Origin: Rhodococcus tibetensis | GTDB lineage: Bacteria; Actinomycetota; Actinomycetes; Mycobacteriales; Mycobacteriaceae | DNA length: 64,000 nt | Assembly (NCBI RefSeq): GCF_024438035.1 | Contig: NZ_JANFQF010000027.1 | Coordinates: forward strand, 23,489 to 87,488 | Direction: 5' to 3' | In this document: positions 53,830 through 62,672 of the stretch, one piece after another | How the letters are laid out: every line of letters starts with the position of its first letter | Numbering within the stretch: the first letter of the stretch is position 1 | Program-made: the position numbers and the translations under genes | The notes under the pieces: generated by a model | What the model was told of the DNA's origin: nothing | The model's input: only the letters and a program-made list of their open reading frames with translations | The model's database searches: none

Positions 53830-54318
53830 ATGAGCACCTCCACTTTTTTCGCCGGATCGTGTCGCACGTCGACCGCGGGCGTCGACCCTTTCGCAGCGCG
53901 TCACGGAAAACCGCTTCCCCGCGATTTCGCGGACGAAGCCGCCGGGATGAGCTGGACCGAGTTCGAGACCCACTACGGATCGATGCCCGGTCCGTTTCGC
54001 CTCGGTCGATGGTCCGAATCGAAGGCTGCTCCGGGGTTGTGGGTTTTCGAAGCGACGCTGGGTATCGGTGAATCGATCTGCACGATGAGTGCACTCGCGC
54101 CCGGTCCGGTGTCTGCGATGACCGCGATGCTCTACGGCGCCGGGTGCTCCATCGAGATCCTCGCGTTCCACCAGCACCGGATCGGGCACCGCGCGGCAAC
54201 GTTCCTGCTGTGCGAGGTGGGGGGAGTGCGACTGTGGACGATGGGAATCGGTGAATCCGAGACCGAATCCGCACTGCGCGCGATGATTTCCGGCGCGAAC
54301 AGGGTGCAGTCGGTGTGA
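53830..54318 (+). CDS. Stand-alone LeuA allosteric (regulatory) domain protein
   Basis: The protein has 162 residues. After an N-terminal part (PFAARHGKPLPRDFADEAAG, similar to inter-domain sequence of synthases) the C-terminal 100 residues (SALAPGPVSAMTAMLYGAG, SIEILAFHQHRIGHRAATF, LWTMGIGESETESALRAMIS) resemble the leucine-binding dimerisation domain of 2-isopropylmalate synthase. No catalytic TIM barrel is present. It may bind leucine or a related ligand and modulate LeuA or homocitrate-synthase-like enzymes. The branched-chain leader peptide upstream supports a link to leucine. The assignment rests on pattern similarity. Confidence 0.7.
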   Translation: MSTSTFFAGSCRTSTAGVDPFAARHGKPLPRDFADEAAGMSWTEFETHYGSMPGPFRLGRWSESKAAPGLWVFEATLGIGESICTMSALAPGPVSAMTAMLYGAGCSIEILAFHQHRIGHRAATFLLCEVGGVRLWTMGIGESETESALRAMISGANRVQSV

Positions 54319-54323
54319 CCGAC

Positions 54324-54363
54324 AGCGGTTCGGCCCCGGTCGTATGACCGGGGCCGAACCGCT
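54324..54363. terminator. Bidirectional terminator between the LeuA-domain gene and the tRNA array
   Basis: A perfect 18-base-pair stem (54324-54341 with 54346-54363) has a 4-base loop. It follows the LeuA-domain gene by six bases and lies 31 bases beyond the last minus-strand tRNA, so it can end both transcripts. TCTTTT follows on the plus side. Confidence 0.88.
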
Positions 54364-54393
54364 GGAAACGTCTTTTCGGATGAACCGAAGAGA

Positions 54394-54468
54394 TGGTGCG
54401 CGATACTGGGATTGAACCAGTGACCTCTTCCGTGTCAGGGAAGCGCTCTCCCGCTGAGCTAATCGCGC
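54394..54468 (-). tRNA. tRNA-Val (GAC), copy 1
   Basis: The minus-strand cloverleaf is complete: acceptor GCGCGAT/ATCGCGC, D arm AGCTCAGCGGGAGAGC, anticodon stem-loop CTTCCCTGACACGGAAG with anticodon GAC, T loop GGTTCAATCCC, and an encoded CCA. It is identical to copy 2. Confidence 0.95.
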
Positions 54469-54483
54469 GAGATCGAGAAGAAA

Positions 54484-54559
54484 TGGAGCGGACGACGGGA
54501 TTCGAACCCGCGACCCCAACCTTGGCAAGGTTGTGCGCTACCAGCTGCGCCACGTCCGC
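54484..54559 (-). tRNA. tRNA-Gly (GCC), copy 1
   Basis: Acceptor GCGGACG/CGTCCGC, anticodon loop TTGCCAA with anticodon GCC, T loop GGTTCGAATCC, discriminator U and an encoded CCA. The mature part is identical to copy 2, which lacks the CCA. Confidence 0.95.
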
Positions 54560-54626
54560 ATGCGTGAACACCCCGTTTCCCGGGGGCATTCACTGTCGTG
54601 CAAGTACTACAGTCCTACGGTCTATC

Positions 54627-54701
54627 TGGTGCGCGATACTGGGATTGAACCAGTGACCTCTTCCGTGTCAGGGAAGCGCTCTCCCGCTGAGCTAATCGCG
54701 C
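54627..54701 (-). tRNA. tRNA-Val (GAC), copy 2
   Basis: This gene is an exact copy of the tRNA-Val at the end of the array, also with encoded CCA. Its 5' end is one base from the 3' end of tRNA-Cys. Confidence 0.95.
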
Positions 54702-54702
54702 G

Positions 54703-54773
54703 AGGTGGAGACGGGAATCGAACCCGTGTGCACGGCTTTGCAGGCCGTTGCCTCACCACTCGGCCACTCCACC
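54703..54773 (-). tRNA. tRNA-Cys (GCA)
   Basis: Acceptor GGTGGAG/CTCCACC, anticodon loop with GCA in GGCCTGCAAAGCC, discriminator U, 71 bases, no encoded CCA. Only one base separates it from the following tRNA-Val, so 3' processing and 5' cleavage must be closely coordinated. Confidence 0.94.
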
Positions 54774-54797
54774 GTGAAGGTTGAGTCCAACCTCTCG

Positions 54798-54870
54798 AGC
54801 GGACGACGGGATTCGAACCCGCGACCCCAACCTTGGCAAGGTTGTGCGCTACCAGCTGCGCCACGTCCGC
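54798..54870 (-). tRNA. tRNA-Gly (GCC), copy 2
   Basis: The first gene of the minus-strand array. Acceptor GCGGACG/CGTCCGC and anticodon GCC. The 73 mature bases are identical to copy 1, but no CCA is encoded. Confidence 0.95.
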
Positions 54871-54917
54871 ATGCACCGTGTAACTCGCGGAGAATGTTCT
54901 CCGTGGTGCGGTTGAGA

Positions 54918-54947
54918 ACATTAGCCGACCATGCCTGCTAGTTACAA
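54918..54947 (-). promoter_or_regulatory. Promoter of the tRNA array
   Basis: On the minus strand TTGTAA and TAATGT are 18 bases apart, about 50 bases before the first tRNA. A short inverted repeat GGAGAA-TG-TTCTCC lies between promoter and tRNA. Confidence 0.55.
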
Positions 54948-55036
54948 ATCTGCAGGTCACCAGCTCTGCTGGGCTTCGGGGCGCATCCGGAAAGCGGTGG
55001 TCTGTGCGGGTGGCCGCGAATCACCACGACGTGATT

Positions 55037-55065
55037 TTCGTTCGGCCGGTCCGTCGTGTTAATGT
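55037..55065 (+). promoter_or_regulatory. Promoter of tRNA-Val (CAC)
   Basis: TTCGTT (55037-55042) and TAATGT (55060-55065) are 17 bases apart, 36 bases before the tRNA 5' end. It uses the same -10 hexamer as the opposing tRNA array promoter. Confidence 0.5.
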
Positions 55066-55101
55066 TCCAACTCGTTCGAGCGCGACCGTATTGCGCGCCT
55101 C

Positions 55102-55173
55102 GGTCCCGTGGCTCAGTGGAAGAGCGTCCCGTTCACACCGGGGAGGTCGCTGGTTCGATCCCAGCCGGGACCA
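55102..55173 (+). tRNA. tRNA-Val (CAC)
   Basis: Acceptor GGTCCCG/CGGGACC, D arm GGCTCAGTGGAAGAGC, anticodon loop TTCACAC with anticodon CAC, T loop GGTTCGATCCC. The gene is 72 bases with no encoded CCA. It is a single gene with its own terminator. Confidence 0.95.
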
Positions 55174-55186
55174 CCGAGAAGGCAGA

Positions 55187-55224
55187 AGAGGGCGTTTCCG
55201 AGAGATCGGAGACGCCCTCTTTTT
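55187..55224 (+). terminator. Intrinsic terminator of tRNA-Val (CAC)
   Basis: A 15-base-pair stem (55187-55201 with 55206-55220, one G-T pair) with loop GAGA is followed by a T run. It is the most classical Rho-independent terminator in the window. Confidence 0.9.
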
Positions 55225-55337
55225 CGTGTACCGCGATGAGCTGATATTCGGTTGTCCGGGTACGGAGCGACGGCGGACAATGACAGTGCAGGCCGAACCG
55301 CATCCGCGGTGAGCCGCTGGCGAAGGATCGAAGCCGA

Positions 55338-56540
55338 ATGTTTCCCGTCACCCTGGAGGGCACTGCCGCGCCGACCTTGATGTGGGCGGAGGAACGGACC
55401 ATCGAGCCCGCCGCGCTCGAGCAGCTCCGAACCATGGCGGACCTGCCCTGGGTTCACGGTGTCCGGGTCATGCCTGACGTCCACGTCGGTAAGGGTGCCA
55501 CGGTCGGTTCGGTCATCGCGATGCGTCAGGCAGTCGCCCCTGCCGCAGTGGGGGTGGACATCGGCTGCGGCATGACCGCGGTGAGGACAGATGTCGCCGC
55601 GAACGACTTGCCGGACAGTCTGCGGTCTCTTCGCGCGCGCATCGAGCGTGCGGTTCCGGTGGGGTTCGCCATGCACGAGCGGTCTCTCGGCACCGCTGCG
55701 TTCTCGGTCGCCGGCGCCGGCGTGCACAAGGGATGGCACCGATTCTGGAAGGAGTTCCACGATCTGCACCCCGGTGTCCAGTCCCGTGAATCGAAGGCGT
55801 TGAAGCAGATCGGAACGCTGGGCGGCGGGAATCACTTCATCGAGGTATGCCTGTCCGACGCCGACGAGGTGTGGCTCATGCTGCACTCCGGATCCCGCAA
55901 CATCGGGAAGGAGCTGGCCGAGCGGCACATCGCGGTGGCGCGGACGTTGCAGCACAACCAGAGGCTGGTCGATCGTGACCTGGCGGTGTTTCTGGCCGGC
56001 ACACCGGAGATGGACGCCTACCGCCGCGACCTGTCGTGGGCTCAGGAGTATGCGGCCCGCAACCGTGCCGTCATGCTGGCCTTGGTGACGAAGGCGTTCC
56101 GGGACGCTCTGCCGACGCGGCCCGTCCGCTTCGATGAGCCGATCTCGTGCCACCACAACTATGTGTCCGAAGAGGTCGTCGACGGGGAGACGATGCTCGT
56201 GACGCGGAAGGGGGCTATTCGCGCCGGGAAAGGCGAGCTCGGCCTCATTCCCGGTTCCATGGGCACCGGTTCGTACGTGGTGCGCGGACTGGGATCGGAA
56301 CTGTCCTTCAACTCCGCGTCGCACGGCGCCGGCCGGACCATGAGCCGCACGAAGGCGAAGAAGCGTTTCACGGTCGACGACCTGGTCCGGCAGACATCCG
56401 GCGTCGAGTCGCGGAAGGACGCCGGCGTGATCGACGAGATTCCGGCCGCATACAAGGACATTGCGCAGGTGATCGAGGCGCAGGCCGATCTGGTCGAGGT
56501 CGTGGCGCATCTACGCCAGGTCGTGTGCGTGAAGGGCTAG
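55338..56540 (+). CDS. rtcB: RtcB family RNA-splicing ligase
   Basis: This 400-residue GTP- and Mn2+-dependent ligase joins 2',3'-cyclic phosphate and 5'-hydroxyl RNA ends. MPDVHVGKGATVGSVIA, VGVDIGCGM (metal Cys), LGTLGGGNHFIEV, HSGSRNIG, CHHNYV, IPGSMGTGSYVVRG and the guanylylated histidine motif SHGAGR are all present, so it looks active. The bacterial role is RNA repair, including cleaved tRNA or rRNA. It follows the tRNA genes but is separated from them by a terminator. No archease or RtcR-type activator is seen. Confidence 0.94.
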   Translation: MFPVTLEGTAAPTLMWAEERTIEPAALEQLRTMADLPWVHGVRVMPDVHVGKGATVGSVIAMRQAVAPAAVGVDIGCGMTAVRTDVAANDLPDSLRSLRARIERAVPVGFAMHERSLGTAAFSVAGAGVHKGWHRFWKEFHDLHPGVQSRESKALKQIGTLGGGNHFIEVCLSDADEVWLMLHSGSRNIGKELAERHIAVARTLQHNQRLVDRDLAVFLAGTPEMDAYRRDLSWAQEYAARNRAVMLALVTKAFRDALPTRPVRFDEPISCHHNYVSEEVVDGETMLVTRKGAIRAGKGELGLIPGSMGTGSYVVRGLGSELSFNSASHGAGRTMSRTKAKKRFTVDDLVRQTSGVESRKDAGVIDEIPAAYKDIAQVIEAQADLVEVVAHLRQVVCVKG

Positions 56541-56673
56541 ACCGGACCTGACGGCGCGCCCGTGCGGCGAGCACTGGGTAGGGTGGACGGTGGCAGTTTT
56601 ACTCGCGCCTTTCGTGCCTGCTTCGTCACGGATCGCCGTTCACAGTGGGCCGACACAGAGGGGCAGGTAGATC

Positions 56674-57171
56674 GTGAGCACCGGGGAAGTCCGGCCGGAC
56701 CAGGCCGACAGCGTCGACGGTATCGACACGGTCGACGGCGCCGCGACAGACGACTCCGACCTGTCGCCGTTCCAGGAAGCGGAGAGCCGCTGGAAGAAGT
56801 GGCGCGCTCGCATCGCCGCCAAGCCGAGTCTCAACCTCGGTTACCGCATCGCCGTCGGCGTGATCGGTGCCCTGGTGCTGGCGGCAGGTGTGCTGGCAAT
56901 TCCGTATCCCGGTCCCGGATGGCTGATCGTGTTCGCAGGGCTCGGCATCCTGGCGTCCGAGTTCGAGTGGGCCCATCGACTGCTCCGCTTCGCGCGCACC
57001 AAGTACGACGAGTTCATGGACTGGTTCTCCCGCCAGTCGCTGCTCGTCAAAGGTGCGGGTGCGTTACTGACGGGTGTGATCGTGCTGGCCACGCTGTGGT
57101 TACTGGGAACCTTCGGTCTGGTCGGGGCCTGGGTCGGGCTCGACTACCCGTGGCTGGAGAGTCCCCTCTAG
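56674..57171 (+). CDS. PGPGW (TIGR02611) family membrane protein
   Basis: This 165-residue protein has an acidic N-terminus, a first membrane segment about 60-80 ending in the family signature IPYPGPGWLIVF, and a second membrane segment near 125-155 (GAGALLTGVIVLATLWLLG). The family is common in Actinobacteria and has no known role. The GTG at 56674 (MSTGEVRPD) fits. It precedes thrS by 95 bases with its own gap. Confidence 0.85.
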   Translation: MSTGEVRPDQADSVDGIDTVDGAATDDSDLSPFQEAESRWKKWRARIAAKPSLNLGYRIAVGVIGALVLAAGVLAIPYPGPGWLIVFAGLGILASEFEWAHRLLRFARTKYDEFMDWFSRQSLLVKGAGALLTGVIVLATLWLLGTFGLVGAWVGLDYPWLESPL

Positions 57172-57182
57172 CGGACGCATGG

Positions 57183-57210
57183 TTGGGTAGCACAGCTGGG
57201 CCGATAGCAT
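57183..57210 (+). promoter_or_regulatory. Candidate thrS operon promoter
   Basis: TTGGGT (57183-57188) and TAGCAT (57205-57210) are 16 bases apart, about 55 bases before the thrS start. The leader is too short for a T-box. The -10 hexamer equals that of the leader-peptide promoter. Confidence 0.4.
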
Positions 57211-57265
57211 GGGCTGGCACATTCTTCATGTCTGCACCGCATACCTCACCTAGGAGAACATCGCC

Positions 57266-59323
57266 GTGACCACGCCCGCATCCGTCGCCCCCGCCGCCCT
57301 TGTCCGGGTGCCCGCAGGGACTACGGCCGGAACCGCGGTTCGGGAGGCCGGCTACCCGAGTAAGGGCCCGGACGTCGTCGTCGTGGTCCGTGACACCCAG
57401 GGCCAGCTCAAGGACCTGTCGTGGGTGCCGGACGCGGACACCGACGTCGAGCCCGTGGCAGCAAACACCGAGGACGGGCGCAGCGTCATCCGCCACTCCG
57501 CGGCGCACGTCCTCGCCCAGGCCGTGCAGCAGGAGTTCCCCGAGGCCAAGCTCGGCATCGGCCCGCCCATCAAGGACGGCTTCTACTACGACTTCGCGGT
57601 CGATCGTCCCTTCACTCCGCAGGATCTGGCGAACCTCGAGAAGCGGATGAAGAAGATCATCAAGGGTTCTCAGCGGTTCTCTCGTCGTGTCGTCGACTCC
57701 CTCGACGAGGCTCGCGCCGAGTTGGCGCAGGAGCCGTTCAAGCTGGAGTTGATCGACGACAAGTCGGGCATCGACGACCCGGAGATCATGGAAGTCGGCG
57801 GCAACGAGCTGACGATCTACGACAATCTGGATCCGCGCACGGGTGAGAAGATTTGGGGCGATCTCTGCCGCGGCCCGCACATCCCCACCACCAAGCTCAT
57901 CCCTGCGTTCAAGCTCACCCGCAGTTCGGCCGCCTACTGGCGCGGAAATCAAGACAACGCCGATCTCCAGCGGATCTACGGCACCGCGTGGGAGTCGGCC
58001 GAGGCACAGGAACAGCACCTCGAGCTCCTCGCCGAGGCCGAGCGGCGCGATCACCGCAAGCTGGGTGCCGAACTCGACCTCTTCAGCTTCCCCGACGAAC
58101 TCGGCTCGGGACTGCCCGTCTTCCACCCCAAGGGCGGCATCATCCGCACCGAGATGGAGGACTACTCGCGCAAGCGGCACGTCGCGGAGGGTTACGAGTT
58201 CGTCAACACCCCGCACATCACGAAGGGGCACCTCTACGAGGTGTCGGGCCACCTCGACTGGTACCGCGACGGCATGTTCCCGGCGATGCACATCGACGAG
58301 GAGCGCAGCGAGGACGGCACCGTCCGCAAGCCGGGGCAGGACTACTACCTCAAGCCGATGAACTGCCCGATGCACAACCTGATCTTCCGCTCCCGCGGAC
58401 GGTCGTACCGGGAACTGCCGTTGCGGCTCTTCGAGTTCGGCTCGGTGTACCGGTACGAGAAGTCCGGCGTCGTTCACGGACTCACCCGCGTGCGGGGCAT
58501 GACGCAGGACGACGCACACATCTACTGCACCCGCGAGCAGATGCGCGACGAACTGGCCACCACCCTGCAGTTCGTCCTCGGACTGCTGAAGGACTACGGA
58601 CTCGACGACTTCTATCTCGAGCTGTCCACCAAGAACCCGGACAAATTCGTGGGCGACGACGCGGTGTGGGAAGAAGCCACGCAGACGCTGGCCGAGGTCG
58701 CGGAGGCGTCGGGATTGAACCTCGTGCCCGATCCGGGTGGCGCCGCTTTCTACGGTCCGAAGATTTCGGTGCAGGTGCAGGACGCGCTGGGCCGAACCTG
58801 GCAGATGTCGACCATCCAACTCGACTTCAACCTGCCCGAGCGCTTCGACCTCGAGTACACGGCGAACGACGGCACCAAGAAGCGGCCCGTGATGATCCAT
58901 CGGGCATTGTTCGGATCCATCGAGCGTTTCTTCGGTGTGCTCACCGAGCATTATGCGGGAGCGTTCCCGGCCTGGTTGGCACCCGTTCAGGTGGTAGGCA
59001 TCCCGGTGGCCGAGGCATTCGCCGATCATCTCTTCGACGTGGTGAAGCAGCTGAAGGCGGAAGGGATCCGCGCGGAGGTCGACGCGAGCGACGACCGGAT
59101 GCAGAAGAAGATCTTCAACAACACCGCGCAGAAGGTTCCTTTCATGCTCCTCGCGGGTGCCCGCGATGTCGAAGCGGGTGCGGTGAGCTTCCGCTTCCGC
59201 GACGGAACCCAGGTCAACGGTGTCGCCGTCGACGACGCCGTCCGGATCGTCACCGAGTGGGTCGCGCGCCGGGAGAACGTGTCCCCGACCGCCGAATTGC
59301 TGCAACCGGGTGGGGAAGGGTGA
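57266..59323 (+). CDS. thrS: Threonyl-tRNA synthetase
   Basis: This 685-residue class II synthetase charges tRNA-Thr. The N-terminal TGS domain is followed by the editing domain with zinc site [10 protein letters not shown], the core with [20 protein letters not shown] (Zn/Thr binding, motif 2 region), [16 protein letters not shown], and the anticodon-binding domain starting near [13 protein letters not shown]. The GTG start lies nine bases after AGGAG. It opens the operon that continues with the HIT, pgsA, patA and pimA genes, as in mycobacteria. Confidence 0.97.
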   Translation: MTTPASVAPAALVRVPAGTTAGTAVREAGYPSKGPDVVVVVRDTQGQLKDLSWVPDADTDVEPVAANTEDGRSVIRHSAAHVLAQAVQQEFPEAKLGIGPPIKDGFYYDFAVDRPFTPQDLANLEKRMKKIIKGSQRFSRRVVDSLDEARAELAQEPFKLELIDDKSGIDDPEIMEVGGNELTIYDNLDPRTGEKIWGDLCRGPHIPTTKLIPAFKLTRSSAAYWRGNQDNADLQRIYGTAWESAEAQEQHLELLAEAERRDHRKLGAELDLFSFPDELGSGLPVFHPKGGIIRTEMEDYSRKRHVAEGYEFVNTPHITKGHLYEVSGHLDWYRDGMFPAMHIDEERSEDGTVRKPGQDYYLKPMNCPMHNLIFRSRGRSYRELPLRLFEFGSVYRYEKSGVVHGLTRVRGMTQDDAHIYCTREQMRDELATTLQFVLGLLKDYGLDDFYLELSTKNPDKFVGDDAVWEEATQTLAEVAEASGLNLVPDPGGAAFYGPKISVQVQDALGRTWQMSTIQLDFNLPERFDLEYTANDGTKKRPVMIHRALFGSIERFFGVLTEHYAGAFPAWLAPVQVVGIPVAEAFADHLFDVVKQLKAEGIRAEVDASDDRMQKKIFNNTAQKVPFMLLAGARDVEAGAVSFRFRDGTQVNGVAVDDAVRIVTEWVARRENVSPTAELLQPGGEG

Positions 59324-59346
59324 CACACATGGCAGGAGGCGATGAT

Positions 59347-59904
59347 GTGACCGCCGACGGGATGCGAGACAGTCCCGGTAGTCTCGTCGATCGTGGCCCC
59401 GGTCAGCCCGACCACCTGCAGCGGATCTGGTCGCCGCACCGCATGTCGTACATAGCCGAGGCGCCGAAGTCTGCGGACACTCCGAACGAACCGTTCACCG
59501 ACATCCCGAAGATGGACGACGAGGACGGGCTGATCGTCGCGCGCGGCGAGCATGTCTACGCGGTGCTCAATCTGTACCCGTACAACCCGGGTCACCTGAT
59601 GGTCGTGCCCTACCGCAAGGTCGCCGCGCTCGAAGACCTCACCCAAGAGGAAAGCGCCGAGTTGATGTCCTTCACTCAGCAGGCGTTGCGGGTCATCAAG
59701 CGGGTGTCACGGCCAGACGGTTTCAACGTGGGCCTGAACCTGGGCGCTGCCGCAGGCGGCTCGCTCGCCGAACACCTGCATCAGCACATCGTTCCGCGGT
59801 GGGGTGGGGACGCCAACTTCATTACGGTCCTCGCCGGCGTCAAGGTCATGCCACAGTTGTTGCGCGAGACCCGCGGTTTGCTGGCGAAGGCTTGGAATGA
59901 GTGA
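59347..59904 (+). CDS. HIT family protein (AP4A phosphorylase type)
   Basis: This 185-residue histidine-triad nucleotide hydrolase/phosphorylase has the triad motif HLHQHIVPRW; NLYPYNPGHLMVVPYR and GFNVGLNLGAAAGGS are also conserved. It is equivalent to Rv2613c, a diadenosine tetraphosphate phosphorylase. The GTG at 59347 is used because AGGAGG stands seven bases upstream; GTG 59320 (overlapping the thrS stop) and ATG 59329 are in frame too. Clearing AP4A, a by-product of synthetases, suits the position after thrS. Confidence 0.9.
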   Translation: MTADGMRDSPGSLVDRGPGQPDHLQRIWSPHRMSYIAEAPKSADTPNEPFTDIPKMDDEDGLIVARGEHVYAVLNLYPYNPGHLMVVPYRKVAALEDLTQEESAELMSFTQQALRVIKRVSRPDGFNVGLNLGAAAGGSLAEHLHQHIVPRWGGDANFITVLAGVKVMPQLLRETRGLLAKAWNE

Positions 59905-59983
59905 CTCGATAGATGAATGAGTCGGGGGTCGCAGACTCGTCGGTGTGGGGTCGGTTTCAGAAAGTGATGAACGGGGTGGGCAG

Positions 59984-60649
59984 GTGCTGAGCTTTTTCGG
60001 ACGGGCACCGGTGTCCAAGGTGACGGCACCGTTGGGGAGAGTTCTGGTCAAGACCGGACTCACCCCCGATTCGGTCACATTGATCGGCACCGTGGCGACC
60101 GTGGCGGGGGCGGTCACTCTATTTCCGAGCGGACATCTGTTCTGGGGCGCCGTCGTCATCACCGTGTTCGTCCTGTTCGACATGCTGGACGGCGCGATGG
60201 CCCGAGCCCGTGGGGGAGGAACACGATTCGGCGCCGTCCTCGACGCCACCTGTGACCGGGTGGCTGATGGCGCGATCTTCGCCGGACTCGCCTGGTGGGC
60301 GGTGTACCACGAGGCGAGCAAGCCGCTTCTGATCGCGACTCTGGTGTGCCTGGTCACCTCGCAGGTCATCTCCTACGCCAAGGCCCGTGCCGAGGCGAGT
60401 GGGTTGTCTGCGGACGGTGGACTCATCGAACGGCCTGATCGACTGGTCATTGTGCTCATCGGAGCCGGTGTCACCGGGCTCGGCGTGCCGTGGGCGATCC
60501 ACATCGCCATGTGGCTCCTCGCTGCCGGCAGCGCGATCACCGTGTTTCAGCGCGTTCTGGCGGTGCGGGGGTCGGCCGGTGCACGGGATGTTCTCCCGCT
60601 GCCCGCACCCGGCACGGCACCCGAAGACGGACAGGCGACGGCGCAGTGA
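59984..60649 (+). CDS. pgsA: Phosphatidylinositol phosphate synthase (CDP-alcohol phosphatidyltransferase)
   Basis: This 221-residue membrane enzyme has five or six segments. The CDP-alcohol motif DGAMARARGGGTRFGAVLD followed by ATCDRVAD holds the four aspartates that bind Mg2+ and CDP-diacylglycerol. In Mycobacteriales it joins CDP-diacylglycerol and inositol 1-phosphate, the first step toward PIMs and lipoarabinomannan. GTG 59984 gives MLSFFGRAPVSK, the family start. The patA start overlaps its stop (GTGA). Confidence 0.93.
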   Translation: MLSFFGRAPVSKVTAPLGRVLVKTGLTPDSVTLIGTVATVAGAVTLFPSGHLFWGAVVITVFVLFDMLDGAMARARGGGTRFGAVLDATCDRVADGAIFAGLAWWAVYHEASKPLLIATLVCLVTSQVISYAKARAEASGLSADGGLIERPDRLVIVLIGAGVTGLGVPWAIHIAMWLLAAGSAITVFQRVLAVRGSAGARDVLPLPAPGTAPEDGQATAQ

Positions 60650-61548
60650 GCCTCGGTGAACGTGTCGCCGACCTCGGCTACGCGGCCGGCTGGCGGCTGG
60701 TACGCGCCTTGCCCGAGCGAATCGCTGTCGCCCTGTTCGACAAGGGAGCTGACTTCGCGGCGCGCAAAGGCGGCCCGGAACAGTTGCGCCGCAACCTGGC
60801 CCGGGTGCTGCGGGTGACTCCGGAGGAGGTTCCGGAGTCACTGGTGCGTGCGTCGGTGCGGTCCTATGCGCGGTACTGGCGGGAGGCGTTCCGGCTGCCG
60901 GCAATGGACCTCGAAAGAACCGGCGCCGCCCTCGATGCCCTCATAGAAGGGCAGGAGCATCTGGACGCGGCCAAGGCAGCGGGTCGGGGAGCGGTGCTCG
61001 CGCTGCCGCACAGCGGAAACTGGGACATGGCCGGGGTGTGGTGTGTGCAGCACTGGGGCGCACTCTCCACGGTGGCGGAGCGGTTGAGGCCGGAATCGCT
61101 GTATCAGCGTTTCGTCGACTACCGCGAAGGGTTGGGATTCGAAATCTTCCCGTTGAGCGGGGGAGAGCATCCACCGTTCGTCGAACTGTCGGCGCGCTTG
61201 CGCGACAACGGGATCGTGTGCCTTCTCGGAGAACGCGATCTCGCGAAGAAGGGTGTTCCCGTCACGTTCTTCGGAGAACCGACGCGGATGCCAGCAGGTC
61301 CGGCGAAGCTGGCGATCGACACCGGTGCTCCGTTGCTGCCCGTGCACTGCTGGTTCACCGAGGACGGGTGGGGTTTCCGGATCGATCCCCCCATCGACAC
61401 GTCTGTGGGGGTGGTGACGGCCACCCAGGCTCTGGCGGAACGATTCGAGGCGAATATCGCGGAGCACCCCGAGGACTGGCACATGCTGCAGCCGCTGTGG
61501 CTGTCCGACCTGTCGCAGGCGAGGCTCACACGTATGGAGAGCCCGTGA
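60646..61548 (+). CDS. patA: Phosphatidylinositol mannoside acyltransferase PatA
   Basis: This 300-residue membrane-associated acyltransferase of the LpxL/HtrB type has the catalytic HxxxxD motif in LPHSGNWDMAG. LLGERDLAKKGVPVTFFGEP is also typical. It transfers palmitate to the mannose of PIM1 or PIM2. Its GTG overlaps the pgsA stop, and pimA overlaps its own stop, so pgsA-patA-pimA are coupled. Equivalent to Rv2611c. Confidence 0.92.
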   Translation: MSLGERVADLGYAAGWRLVRALPERIAVALFDKGADFAARKGGPEQLRRNLARVLRVTPEEVPESLVRASVRSYARYWREAFRLPAMDLERTGAALDALIEGQEHLDAAKAAGRGAVLALPHSGNWDMAGVWCVQHWGALSTVAERLRPESLYQRFVDYREGLGFEIFPLSGGEHPPFVELSARLRDNGIVCLLGERDLAKKGVPVTFFGEPTRMPAGPAKLAIDTGAPLLPVHCWFTEDGWGFRIDPPIDTSVGVVTATQALAERFEANIAEHPEDWHMLQPLWLSDLSQARLTRMESP

Positions 61549-62672
61549 AGATCGGGATGGTCTGTCCGTACTCGTTCGACGTCCCGGGTGGGGTACAAGC
61601 CCATGTCGTAGACCTCGCCGAGGTGTTGATCGAACGTGGGCACAAAGTCAGCGTCCTGGCTCCGGCGTCGGATGACATCGAGTTGCCCGACTTCGTCGTT
61701 TCCGCCGGTCGGGCCCTGGCAATTCCGTACAACGGATCGGTGGCCAGGCTGAGTTTCGGACCCGCCGCGAGCGCGCGCGTTCGGCGCTGGATCTCGGACA
61801 ACAACTTCGATGTCCTGCACATCCACGAACCCAATGCGCCGAGCCTGTCGATGCTCGCCATGCGGGTGGCCGAGGGTCCGATCGTGGCGACGTTCCACAC
61901 GTCGACAACAAAATCTTTGGTGCTCAGTACCTTTCAAGGGGTTCTCCAGCCCTACCTGGAGAGGATCAGCGGACGGATCGCGGTGTCGGAGCTGGCGCGC
62001 CGATGGCAGGTGGAATCGCTCGGTTCGGACGCCGTCGAGATCCCGAACGGTGTCGACGTCCAGACATTCGCGAACGCCGAACCGTTGCCGGGTTACCCCC
62101 GCCCGGGCCGGACTATTCTGTTCCTCGGACGGTATGACGAGCCGCGTAAGGGCATGTCGGTGCTGTTGCGCGCGCTCCCGGCGCTGGTCGAGAAGTATCC
62201 GGAACTGCAGGTGCTGGTGGTCGGCCGCGGAGACGAGGACCGTCTACGTCGTGAAGCAGGCCCGCTGTTCGGCCATCTGTGCCTCCTCGGCCAGGTTGAC
62301 GACGCCGAGAAGGCGTCGGCCCTGCGGAGCGCCGACGTGTACTGCGCCCCCAATCTGGGCGGGGAGAGCTTCGGGATCGTGCTGGTGGAAGCGATGGCAG
62401 CCGGCGCCGCGGTGGTGGCGAGTGAACTCGACGCGTTCCGCCGTGTCCTCCGCGACGGACAGGCTGGTGTGCTCGTGCCCGTGGGTGATTCGGCGGCGCT
62501 CGCCGAGGGTATCGATTCCGTGCTCGGCGACCCGGCGCGCAGTGCCGCACTGACCGAGGTCGGGCGGACCGTCGTCACCGAGTACGACTGGCCGGTTGTC
62601 GCCGAACAGATCCTGCGGGTCTACGAGACGGTGACCGTCGGGCGCGACGGCGTACACGAGGTCGGATCGTGA
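61545..62672 (+). CDS. pimA: Phosphatidylinositol alpha-mannosyltransferase PimA
   Basis: This 375-residue GT4 enzyme adds the first mannose from GDP-mannose to phosphatidylinositol at the inner face of the membrane. The N-terminus MKIGMVCPYSFDVPGGVQAH holds the Gly-Gly loop, DVLHIHEPNAPSLSMLA is the acceptor side, and GGESFGIVLVEAMAAGAAV has the E-x7-E motif. Equivalent to Rv2610c. It is coupled to patA and to the nudix gene by four-base overlaps. Confidence 0.95.
   Translation: MKIGMVCPYSFDVPGGVQAHVVDLAEVLIERGHKVSVLAPASDDIELPDFVVSAGRALAIPYNGSVARLSFGPAASARVRRWISDNNFDVLHIHEPNAPSLSMLAMRVAEGPIVATFHTSTTKSLVLSTFQGVLQPYLERISGRIAVSELARRWQVESLGSDAVEIPNGVDVQTFANAEPLPGYPRPGRTILFLGRYDEPRKGMSVLLRALPALVEKYPELQVLVVGRGDEDRLRREAGPLFGHLCLLGQVDDAEKASALRSADVYCAPNLGGESFGIVLVEAMAAGAAVVASELDAFRRVLRDGQAGVLVPVGDSAALAEGIDSVLGDPARSAALTEVGRTVVTEYDWPVVAEQILRVYETVTVGRDGVHEVGS

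Noticed and set aside
57172..57265. Possible T-box riboswitch before thrS
   Set aside because: The gap is only 94 bases. No specifier loop, T-box sequence or terminator/antiterminator pair is visible.
57047..59326. A 759-codon open frame antisense to thrS
   Set aside because: It mirrors thrS codon by codon, has the low-complexity Arg/Val/Leu/Asp look of high-GC antisense frames, and shows no domain. thrS itself is unmistakable.
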